Below are positions 33,772-40,671 of a DNA stretch of 64,000 bases, one piece after another. The notes below the pieces were generated by a model. The model was not told where the DNA came from. It was given only the letters and a program-made list of their open reading frames with translations, and did no database searches. The stretch is from Brevibacterium aurantiacum (GTDB lineage Bacteria; Actinomycetota; Actinomycetes; Actinomycetales; Brevibacteriaceae). Each line of letters begins with the position of its first letter. The stretch's first letter is position 1. Both the position numbers and the translations under genes were made by a program. The stretch covers positions 62,001 to 126,000 of the forward strand of contig NZ_VLTK01000001.1 in assembly GCF_007558825.1 (NCBI RefSeq). The letters are read 5' to 3'.

Positions 33772-35709
33772 TCAGGCGCGGCGTCGGGCGAGCACGTCGT
33801 CGACGGCGCCCATCTCGGGAGCTTTGTTCGTCCTGATCGCCTTGCGACCGTGCTCCAGCGGACTGTCGTCACGAGCCGAGTCGCTGAGCTCGGGACGGTA
33901 GCCGAGTTCGGCGGCGAACTGAGCCGCGATGTCCTCACGGCTGCGGGCCTTGGTCTCATACGACGAGTAGGACGACGCATCCGCTGCCTTCGCTTCGGGG
34001 ACCGGATGCTCAATCTGTGGGGCATCGACGTAGCTGGGGACCGGCAGCGGCGTCGGTGACCATGCAGCACGTGCCTGCAGTCGCTGCATGAACGGATCGC
34101 TGACCTCGACGGTGTCGACGCTCGACGCGGTCGCGACGACTTCGGATTCCTGGGCGGAATCGCTCTCGGCAACAGACTCATTGTGCGGCGAGGACTCAGC
34201 TTCTGCAGCCGATTCCGCTTCGCGGGTCGAGGCCGCGGTCGGTACGGAATCGTCTGCCTTGATCACGGATGCCGACTCGGGTGCAGCCGGCTTCGACACA
34301 GAGTCAGAACCTGCGGCAGCTGCCCCTTCACCCTGTGCTTCTGCGGCGTCGGGCGCTGCTTCTTCGACGATTGGGATCGGTCCGGTGAGCAGCACCTGAC
34401 GGGTGGTGTGTCCTTCTGCAGCTTCGTTGCGAATGCGCACGAGCGGAATCTCGCCGGTGTCGGCCTCTTCTTTGCTCTGCTTTGCGCTCACGTTGCGCTG
34501 CATGACGGCACGCGCCTGAGCAGCCTTCGTCGATCCTGCCGACCGGGCCTCACTTGGCTTGGTGTTCGGTGCCTTCGATGCGGCTGAATTCGGTGCCTTC
34601 GATGCGGCTGAGTTCGGGGCAGCAGGCGTTGAGGTGGCGGCTGGTTTCGCAGCCGCGCTTGTCGACTGCGTCGTGCTCTTCTTCGGGGCGGTGCGCTTGG
34701 TCTTGGGATTCCGGCTTTCGAGCTCCCGGAGGCGAGTCTTGATCTCCCGTTTGCGCAGGTTGAGTGTGCGCACGATGGCCAGGGAGACGATCACGAGTCC
34801 GAGGAACACTCCGGTCAGTGCGACATGGACGACCGAGAACATCGCAAGCACGCCCGTCACCAGAATCCCCAGGGTGGAGGCGAGGAAGAGCAGTCCGAAT
34901 CCCCGCGTCATGGTGCCCAGCGATTTCATCGACTCGCGCAGTGTCGTTGCTTTCTCAGTCATCGAATGGTCCTCATCGGCTCCGAAAGTCGGATTGGGAA
35001 TCTGTGTACCTCGTCTGCTTGTCTCTGTTCTGTCTGTGGTGACAGCTTCATCGGATCGGCTCTGCGGCGATCGCGGCTGGATCCGCCCCGGCCGGATCGG
35101 AACCGTCCCGGAACGCTCGCCGAGGTGGCTGGCGGTTTCGGAGCCTCTGCTCGCCGTCGAAGCCTGCCCGTTCGTGCTGGGGCCGTTCGAACCCTGCTGC
35201 GACTGATTGAACACGGCGTGCACTGCCGGGTGCAACATCCGAACGTTATCGGTCGTCGCCGAGGCGGATGCCTCGTAGCCGCGGTGGCTGTCGAGGTAGG
35301 TGGAGCTGGTTTCACCGACGGCCACGGGAAGGAGGCTGCGCTGGTGCTGCTCGTCCGCCTCGGCGGTGGTGGATTCTGTGTCTATGGTCGAACTCGAGTC
35401 TGCGTGTCCGTCGATGACGGCGAACTCCGGCGCCTGTGCGGAGAGGCTGAGCTTCGGTGTGCCCGCCAGCTCGTCGACGTCGGGTCGTGGGACGGTTGGT
35501 TCGATGGTGGCCGAGGAGTGGAAGACTCTTGCGCGTTCGGTGTGGTCGTGGCCAGGGATCTGGGGGTCGGCGTCGATGACCTGGGCCTGATCAGGGACGG
35601 TGTCGATCTCGACGCGGGACAGCTCCGTCGCTGACTTGCGGATCATTGTGGGCACGACAACGACGAATACCACGATGATGGCGATAACGACGATGATGCT
35701 GGTGTCCAC
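33772..35709 (-). CDS. GlpR/SepX-like cell-division membrane protein
   Basis: A 645-aa protein that begins with a membrane anchor (IIVVIAIIVVFVVVVP, residues 5-20). A long disordered Ser/Thr/Glu-rich region follows, then two further membrane helices near residues 268-315 (FGLLFLASTLGILVTGVLAMF and VALTGVFLGLVIVSLAIV) and a basic coiled-coil-like segment (LRKREIKTRLRELESR). An Ala/Ser/Pro-rich tail contains a direct SKAPNSAASKAPN repeat. The layout and neighbourhood (rimJ, galU, 5-FCL) match M. tuberculosis Rv0996, Corynebacterium GlpR and Streptomyces SepX, which act with FtsZ/Wag31. Identity rests on topology and synteny more than sequence. Confidence 0.65.
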   Translation of the reverse strand: MDTSIIVVIAIIVVFVVVVPTMIRKSATELSRVEIDTVPDQAQVIDADPQIPGHDHTERARVFHSSATIEPTVPRPDVDELAGTPKLSLSAQAPEFAVIDGHADSSSTIDTESTTAEADEQHQRSLLPVAVGETSSTYLDSHRGYEASASATTDNVRMLHPAVHAVFNQSQQGSNGPSTNGQASTASRGSETASHLGERSGTVPIRPGRIQPRSPQSRSDEAVTTDRTETSRRGTQIPNPTFGADEDHSMTEKATTLRESMKSLGTMTRGFGLLFLASTLGILVTGVLAMFSVVHVALTGVFLGLVIVSLAIVRTLNLRKREIKTRLRELESRNPKTKRTAPKKSTTQSTSAAAKPAATSTPAAPNSAASKAPNSAASKAPNTKPSEARSAGSTKAAQARAVMQRNVSAKQSKEEADTGEIPLVRIRNEAAEGHTTRQVLLTGPIPIVEEAAPDAAEAQGEGAAAAGSDSVSKPAAPESASVIKADDSVPTAASTREAESAAEAESSPHNESVAESDSAQESEVVATASSVDTVEVSDPFMQRLQARAAWSPTPLPVPSYVDAPQIEHPVPEAKAADASSYSSYETKARSREDIAAQFAAELGYRPELSDSARDDSPLEHGRKAIRTNKAPEMGAVDDVLARRRA

Positions 35710-35782
35710 ACTGCAACCCTAGAGTGCCCGGTTCGGCAACGACGTGAAGGGATGTGGTGTGTCGGTCAAACAGGTGCTAAGT

Positions 35783-36379
35783 TCACAGCTTTCTCAGGCT
35801 GTGACGGTAGGCGGCGAGAATTCCCTGCGGAACCTCCTCGGCGACCAGGGCGAACGTCCGGTGGTCACACCATCGGCCGTCGATGTGCATGTACTTCTCA
35901 CGCAGCCCCTCATCGCGGAAGCCGAGCTTCTCGACCACACGCAGGCTGGCCGTATTCTCGGGTCGGATGTTGATCTCAATCCGGTGCAGCCCCAACGCGA
36001 AGAGGCAGTGGTCGGCAGCCATGGCAACGGCGATGGGAGTGATGCCGCGGCCGGCAACTCTCGAATCGATCCAGTAGCCGATCTGGCCGCTGAGGATGGA
36101 TCCCCAGCTGATGCTCGACACGGTGAGTTGGCCGCGGAATTCACCGCCGACTTCGATCGCCAGCGGCACCGACTGTCCCCGTTTGGCCTGCTTGTCGTAC
36201 ATGCGGACCATGCTTCGAAACCCCGGAAGCTGCTGGCCGGGGATCGGCAGCGTCGCATCCCAGGGACGCAGCCAATTCCGGTTGTGCCGACGGACCTCTC
36301 GCCACTGACTTTCGTCGCGCCGATTCAACGGGCGCAGCACGATGTCGGACTGCTGATCAGTCAGGATGACTGGCCACAA
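35783..36379 (-). CDS. rimJ: RimJ-like ribosomal-protein N-acetyltransferase
   Basis: A 198-aa Acetyltransf_3 protein. IVLRPLNRRDESQWREVRRHNRNWLRPWDATLP is the RimJ-type N-terminus, GYWIDSRVAGRGITPIAVAMAADHCLFALGLHRIEINIRPEN the acetyl-CoA site, and VEKLGFRDEGLREKYMHIDGRWCDHRTFAL the end. In E. coli RimJ acetylates the N-terminus of ribosomal protein S5. Position between galU and the GlpR/SepX-like gene matches Rv0995 in M. tuberculosis. Confidence 0.85.
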   Translation of the reverse strand: MWPVILTDQQSDIVLRPLNRRDESQWREVRRHNRNWLRPWDATLPIPGQQLPGFRSMVRMYDKQAKRGQSVPLAIEVGGEFRGQLTVSSISWGSILSGQIGYWIDSRVAGRGITPIAVAMAADHCLFALGLHRIEINIRPENTASLRVVEKLGFRDEGLREKYMHIDGRWCDHRTFALVAEEVPQGILAAYRHSLRKL

Positions 36380-36484
36380 ACGGCTGCCTCCGCTCTCGGG
36401 TGCTCAATCAGTAATGTCCGCTGTTGCATCGGTGCAGCGATGCTGGGGCGCGGTGATGCTGGGGTGCAGTGACGCTGAAGACGG

Positions 36485-37396
36485 TCAGGGAAGTGTTGCC
36501 ACGTATTCCTTGAGCCAACTGTTGAGGTCAGCACCCAGGTCCTCGCGGGCGCTGGCGATCTGCACGACGGCCTTGAGGTAGTCCAGCTTGTCACCGGTGT
36601 CGTAGCGAGCGCCCTTGAAGACGACTCCGTAGACCCCGTTGCCGCCCTCCTGTCGAGCGAGGACCTGGAGGGCGTCGGTGAGCTGGATTTCATTGCCGCG
36701 GCCCGGTTCAGTGGTCTCGAGGACGTCGAATATCTCCGGTGCGAGGACGTAGCGGCCGATGATCGCAAGATTCGAAGGGGCTTCACTCCGCTCTGGCTTC
36801 TCGACCAGGCCGGTGACCTTGACGACTTCGTCATCGGAGGTGGGTTCGACTGCGGCGCAGCCGTAGAGGTGGATCGCCTCAGGAGGAACTTCCATGAGCG
36901 CGACGACGCTGCCGCCGGTCTTCTCGGCAACGTCGATCATCTTCGGCAGAATCGGGCTGCGTTCGTCGATGAGGTCATCGCCGAGCAGAACCGCGAACGG
37001 TTCCTGGCCCACGTGCTGGCGGCCCTTGAGCACGGCGTGGCCAAGGCCCTTCGGGTCACCCTGGCGGACGTAATGGATGTCGGCGAGTTCGGACGCGTGA
37101 CGAACAGCGGCGAGCTTCTTTGTGTCGCCCTTCTTCGCCAGTGCGGCTTCGAGTCCGTCGACGCGGTCGAAGTGGTCCTCCAGAGGTCGCTTGTTGCGAC
37201 CCGTGATCATGAGGAGGTCCTGCAGGCCGGCATCGGCTGCCTCTTCGACGACGTATTGGATGGCCGGTTTATCGACGACGGGCAGCATCTCCTTGGGAGT
37301 CGCCTTTGTGGCGGGGAGGAAGCGGGTACCAAGTCCGGCCACAGGGATCACGGCCTTGCGCACAGTGCGTTGCGGTTCATCACTCATGTCGCTCAT
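36485..37396 (-). CDS. galU: UTP-glucose-1-phosphate uridylyltransferase
   Basis: A 303-aa nucleotidyltransferase with the GalU signature VIPVAGLGTRFLPATKATPKE then MLPVVDKPAIQYVVEEA, plus FAVLLGDDLID at the metal site and GCAAVEPTSDDEVVKVTGLVEKPE. It makes UDP-glucose for envelope glycans, trehalose and galactose metabolism. Two in-frame ATGs (37396 and 37387) are equally possible starts. It is divergent from the 5-formyltetrahydrofolate cyclo-ligase gene, as in mycobacteria. The 105-bp gap to rimJ has GATGCTGGGG repeats where a moeA/glp gene is usually found. Confidence 0.92.
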   Translation of the reverse strand: MSDMSDEPQRTVRKAVIPVAGLGTRFLPATKATPKEMLPVVDKPAIQYVVEEAADAGLQDLLMITGRNKRPLEDHFDRVDGLEAALAKKGDTKKLAAVRHASELADIHYVRQGDPKGLGHAVLKGRQHVGQEPFAVLLGDDLIDERSPILPKMIDVAEKTGGSVVALMEVPPEAIHLYGCAAVEPTSDDEVVKVTGLVEKPERSEAPSNLAIIGRYVLAPEIFDVLETTEPGRGNEIQLTDALQVLARQEGGNGVYGVVFKGARYDTGDKLDYLKAVVQIASAREDLGADLNSWLKEYVATLP

Positions 37397-37434
37397 CTTA
37401 ACCAAAGGATGTGGCAGCGCTTAGGCTTATCAGT

Positions 37435-38109
37435 GTGGATGCAGAAACTTCAAAGGCGCAATTGCGTGCACACATCCGTTCCGAACGCGCGGCTCAAGTT
37501 GCGGCGGGCGTTGAATCGTCGATGACAGAGGCGAAATCGTCGGTAGTCGAGGGTGAGTCGTCGGTCGCTGAGTCTGCCTGGCAGATCATCGAAAGCCTGT
37601 GGCCGAACCTGGACCTGACAGGCCATTCGGTGCTCGCCTATGCCGCCTTGACCGGCGAGCCCAATTTGGACCCGGTAATCGATCGCTTCCTCGCCCGCGG
37701 TGGAACCGTCTACCTCCCTGTCGTCACCGCTGTCGGTCATGCCCTCATGTTCGGTACCGTCACCGAGTCCATGGCCACGCTCCACGCTCGCGGAAGGTGG
37801 GGCATTCGTGAACCCTCACCTGTGTTGACCGCCGCAGATCTCATGTCCGCCGAGGTGGCCCCTGACCTCGTGTTCGTGCCTGCCCTCGGGTTCGGGACCG
37901 GCGGTGCCCGCTTGGGAAACGGCGGCGGTTTCTATGACCGCACGTTCGGCCCGCGCGGCGAAGTGCCCCTGATAGGCAGGGAACACGCAAGCTTGGTCTA
38001 CGGAGTCTGCTTCTCGAGCGAACTCGGTCTCCCAGAGCTCACCGTGGAACCCTGGGACCTGCAGATCACTCGTGCCGTGACCGATCACGGTGTTCACTCC
38101 TTCGACTGA
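37435..38109 (+). CDS. 5-formyltetrahydrofolate cyclo-ligase
   Basis: A 224-aa protein of the 5-FTHF cyclo-ligase family. The substrate/ATP site is LVFVPALGFGTGGARLGNGGGFYDRTF, with KAQLRAHIRSERAAQ at the start and the usual C-terminal LTVEPWDLQI. It converts 5-formyl-THF to 5,10-methenyl-THF using ATP. An insert of about 20 residues rich in Ser/Glu (SSMTEAKSSVVEGESSVAES) follows the first helix. GTG 37435 follows a TAGGCT box by 7 nt, suggesting leaderless translation; an earlier in-frame GTG at 37411 lacks family-like residues. Confidence 0.86.
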   Translation: MDAETSKAQLRAHIRSERAAQVAAGVESSMTEAKSSVVEGESSVAESAWQIIESLWPNLDLTGHSVLAYAALTGEPNLDPVIDRFLARGGTVYLPVVTAVGHALMFGTVTESMATLHARGRWGIREPSPVLTAADLMSAEVAPDLVFVPALGFGTGGARLGNGGGFYDRTFGPRGEVPLIGREHASLVYGVCFSSELGLPELTVEPWDLQITRAVTDHGVHSFD

Positions 38110-38303
38110 TTCGGTCCTTCGACGAAACCGAGACAGGGCCGGATGCAAGCATCGATTGCGATGCGACCACGCCCGCTCTCAAGCTTTGGGCCGTTCTCAG
38201 ATCGGGTCCACAGCAGCCGACTCGCGCGTACGGTCCTGTGGATGAGACGGCGACTACTCGAGCCTCTCACCCCATGCGTTACTCACGGGCGAGTCCGGTG
38301 GAC

Positions 38304-38309
38304 TATAAT
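38304..38309 (+). promoter_or_regulatory. -10 promoter element of fmdB-like gene
   Basis: A perfect TATAAT at 38304-38309 lies 24 bp before the ATG, with GAAAGG as ribosome site between. It is the clearest consensus -10 box in the window. Confidence 0.65.
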
Positions 38310-38333
38310 CTTCTCGTCGAAGAAAGGTCTCGA

Positions 38334-38675
38334 ATGCCCGTTTACTCCTACGCCTGCAAGAGCTGTGGTCACGCTTTTGATATTCATCAAGATTTCAGCG
38401 ATGACTCGCTCACAGTCTGCCCCGAGTGCCAGGGACGCCTGAAGAAGGTCTTCGGCACCGTGGGGATCAGCTTCAAGGGGTCGGGCTTCTACGCCACTGA
38501 CTCCCGCGCAAGCAATTCGAGCACAGTCCCCTCTACCTCGAACTCCGACTCTTCGAGTTCGTCCAACACATCGGGCTCGTCGAAGGAATCGTCGAGCTCC
38601 TCGGACTCGTCCTCCTCGACATCCAGCTCACCGGCTAAGAGCGTTCCGGCGGCGAGCAGCACTTCCGCCAGCTGA
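38334..38675 (+). CDS. FmdB-family zinc-ribbon regulatory protein
   Basis: A 113-aa protein. The N-terminal zinc ribbon MPVYSYACKSCGHAFDIHQ ... VCPECQGRLKKVFGTVGISFKGSGFYATD carries two CxxC pairs and is diagnostic for FmdB (CxxC_CxxC_SSSS) proteins. The remaining 60 residues are almost entirely Ser, with Thr, Asp and Lys, the serine tail typical of this family. It corresponds to Rv0991c in the syntenic mycobacterial block, a redox-controlled chaperone-like protein; the role here is inferred from that. Confidence 0.88.
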   Translation: MPVYSYACKSCGHAFDIHQDFSDDSLTVCPECQGRLKKVFGTVGISFKGSGFYATDSRASNSSTVPSTSNSDSSSSSNTSGSSKESSSSSDSSSSTSSSPAKSVPAASSTSAS

Positions 38676-38841
38676 CCCCGTCGGCCTTCCTCACCGCATC
38701 CGCGCTCTGTCGACCCGTGCGCGCCATCGCTGTGGAATGACCGATGACTCATGTGCGATTCACCTGTGGACACACAACGGCTGTCCACAGGCCTTGCCTG
38801 TCCCCTTGATCTGAGCCTCTGCGCACAACCAGGCTCCGGGT

Positions 38842-39471
38842 ATGGGAATCTTGCGGCGCCTCAGAGCCAGAGCATCGACCTGGTCGAAGTCCTCACGGAT
38901 CAAACCACAGCGGATAGTCGCCGCCGTCTGCATCGCCTGTGCGTGTGCGCTTGCGGTCTGGATCCTCACTCCGGATCAGGGCGGAACGTCCATCGTCGTT
39001 GCCACCAGAAATCTGCCGCCGGGATCTGAACTGCGATCGCAAGATCTGACAATTGTCGAATTTCCCTCGCAACTCGTCCCGGACAAGGCTTTCACCTCTA
39101 TCTCGGACGCCGATCACAAGCGCACCTCGGCGGGCCTGTCCAAGGGTTCGCCATTGACGCAGTCGGCGGTCCTCGATCAGCAGGCACTGCCGGAGGGCAG
39201 CACTGACCTCCTCATGCCTGTGCGCTTGGCCGATGATTCTTCGGCGGCACTTCTGCAGCCAGGGCAGCGCATCCGCCTATTCAGCTCACTCCCCGACGGA
39301 GGCTCTGATGTCGTCGTGAAGGAAGTGACGATTGCCCGATTGGTTGACAAGGCTGACGGCATTTCCGCTGAATCAGGGCAGCTTGTCTCAGTGATTCTGT
39401 CCTCGGATGATGCCGAACGCATCGCAGAATTTGCCGGGATGCCGATCAGCTTCGCGATCCTTCCGCACTGA
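38842..39471 (+). CDS. SAF-domain membrane-anchored protein (CpaB/FlgA-like)
   Basis: A 209-aa protein with one membrane anchor (IVAAVCIACACALAVWIL, residues 25-42) and a periplasm-side SAF domain. TSIVVATRNLPPGSELRSQDLTIVEFP is the SAF hallmark, followed by SDADHKRTSAGLSKGSPLTQSAVL and the QPGQRIRLFSSLPDG strand region. SAF proteins act in pilus and flagellar assembly or bind glycans. No pilus genes are nearby; the same gene accompanies fmdB and mscL in other actinobacteria, where its function is also unknown. Confidence 0.8.
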   Translation: MGILRRLRARASTWSKSSRIKPQRIVAAVCIACACALAVWILTPDQGGTSIVVATRNLPPGSELRSQDLTIVEFPSQLVPDKAFTSISDADHKRTSAGLSKGSPLTQSAVLDQQALPEGSTDLLMPVRLADDSSAALLQPGQRIRLFSSLPDGGSDVVVKEVTIARLVDKADGISAESGQLVSVILSSDDAERIAEFAGMPISFAILPH

Positions 39472-39552
39472 CCCACCGCTGACGTCGCTATGACCTCCGG
39501 CTGATTTCACCGGGACCCTCCGGCCCGGCCAGCCGGGATATCCCCAGCTCAG

Positions 39553-39700
39553 CCAATTGGATTGTCCCGAGTCGGGCTAACTGGGATTTGCCGCGAGCCG
39601 GGCTAACTGGGATTTGTCCCTAGTCGAGCTAACTGGATTGTCCCCAGCCGGACTAACTGGATTGTCCCGAGCCGGGCTAACTGGGATTTGCAGCGACAGA
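39553..39700 (+). repeat. Six-copy 24-26 bp imperfect tandem repeat upstream of mscL
   Basis: CTAACTGG (or CCAATTGG in the first copy) recurs at 39553, 39577, 39603, 39629, 39653 and 39677, giving periods of 24, 26, 26, 24 and 24 bp. The consensus unit is roughly CTAACTGGATTGTCCCGAGC then CGGG, with 2-bp insertions in some copies. The 343-bp intergenic region 39472-39814 that contains it has no gene. Confidence 0.88.
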
Positions 39701-39814
39701 TGGCGCGCATGTCCTCGGGGTGTAGTTGAGTTACCTGTGTGTATCATGTACTCGTAGTAGAAGTATTTCACTCCCCATTATTGTTTACATACACTCCGAA
39801 AGGGTGCCCCTCCA

Positions 39815-40291
39815 ATGCTTAAAGGCTTCAGAGACTTCATTCTCCAAGGGAATGTCGTCGAACTCGCAACCGCGGTGATCATCGGCGGCGCATTCACTGG
39901 AATCGTGACGGCTTTCTCCGATAAGGTCATCAACCCGCTGATCGCTGCCGTCGGCGGCGCGGAAGGCCCTGCGCTGGCCTTCCGCATCAAGGAAGGCGTT
40001 CCGGAGACGACCATTGACCTGGGCGCTGTGATCACTGCAGCGATCAACTTCCTGATCGTCGCCGCCGTCGTCTACTTCATCATCATCGTCCCGATGAACA
40101 AGCTCAACGAGCTGCGCAAGCGCGGAGCTCCTGAGGAAGACGTTCCTCCGACCACCGAGGATCTGCTCGGCGACATTCGCGAAATCCTCCGGACCCAGGC
40201 GGCCACAACCGTCGGTGGCCCTGCGGAAGGTCCTGCCAGCACGGCCGGTCCGTTCGACGATACCGAATCGACAGAGCCCCCGCGCCACTGA
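39815..40291 (+). CDS. mscL: Large-conductance mechanosensitive channel
   Basis: A 158-aa channel subunit. MLKGFRDFILQGNVVELATAVIIGGAFTGIVTAF is the amphipathic N-terminal helix plus pore helix TM1 with its Gly/Ala packing face, VITAAINFLIVAAVVYFIIIVPMN is TM2, and ERLRKRG-type basic residues (NELRKRGAPEED) follow. The C-terminal tail is acidic and longer than in E. coli. It opens under membrane tension to release solutes on osmotic downshock, complementing the osmolyte importer betT elsewhere in the window. Confidence 0.95.
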   Translation: MLKGFRDFILQGNVVELATAVIIGGAFTGIVTAFSDKVINPLIAAVGGAEGPALAFRIKEGVPETTIDLGAVITAAINFLIVAAVVYFIIIVPMNKLNELRKRGAPEEDVPPTTEDLLGDIREILRTQAATTVGGPAEGPASTAGPFDDTESTEPPRH

Positions 40292-40306
40292 TTGACGCGA
40301 GCGCCA

Positions 40307-40343
40307 CGAGGGCCCGTTTCTCCATTGGGGAAGCGGGCCCTCG
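40307..40343 (+). terminator. Terminator of mscL
   Basis: CGAGGGCCCG (40307-40316) pairs perfectly with CGGGCCCTCG (40334-40343), followed by TCTTG. It starts 15 bp after the mscL stop. Confidence 0.8.
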
Positions 40344-40430
40344 TCTTGATGAATCCCAACTGTTCGCTGCTTCTCAGATTCGGCACCTCACAACGAGGCA
40401 CCTCTCAAGGAGACATCTCACTGCCGCCCA

Positions 40431-40670
40431 TCACCAGTGTGGGGGTTTCTGTGACCGGTAATAGTCTGCGCTGAAGCCTCCGTTGTCGGCCTCTGCCTCA
40501 TTGCGCAGCGTGGCACGATACTTCCGCACTGCTGCCTCGAGTCGCACCCTCTTCTGATGCTCCGTTTCGTGCACCTCACCGGAAGCAAGTTCAGCGCAGT
40601 GATCAGCAGGATCTGAGTCTTGTGCATGCTCACCCTCGGGAGGTTGTGACCCGAGGCTTTCGTCAGTCAT
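40431..40670 (-). CDS. Small acidic protein co-translated with DUF4011 helicase-like gene
   Basis: A 79-aa protein whose ATG lies one base after the stop codon of the 1608-aa DUF4011/helicase-like gene (TGAGATG at 40668-40674), so translation is almost certainly coupled. The N-terminal half is acidic and low in complexity. The C-terminal half has a helix (KRVRLEAAVRKYRATLRNEAEA) and ends in the aromatic/proline motif ADYYRSQKPPHW. I do not recognise a named family; tight coupling suggests a partner of the large protein. Confidence 0.65.
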   Translation of the reverse strand: MTDESLGSQPPEGEHAQDSDPADHCAELASGEVHETEHQKRVRLEAAVRKYRATLRNEAEADNGGFSADYYRSQKPPHW

Positions 40671-40671
40671 C

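Noticed and set aside
39541..39700. A CRISPR array
   Set aside because: The repeats are contiguous 24-26 bp units without unique spacers and no cas genes are present.
39577..39771. A 64-codon minus-strand frame encoding repeated VSPARDNP-like units
   Set aside because: The peptide repeat only reflects the 24-26 bp DNA tandem repeat; no start signal or conservation evidence.
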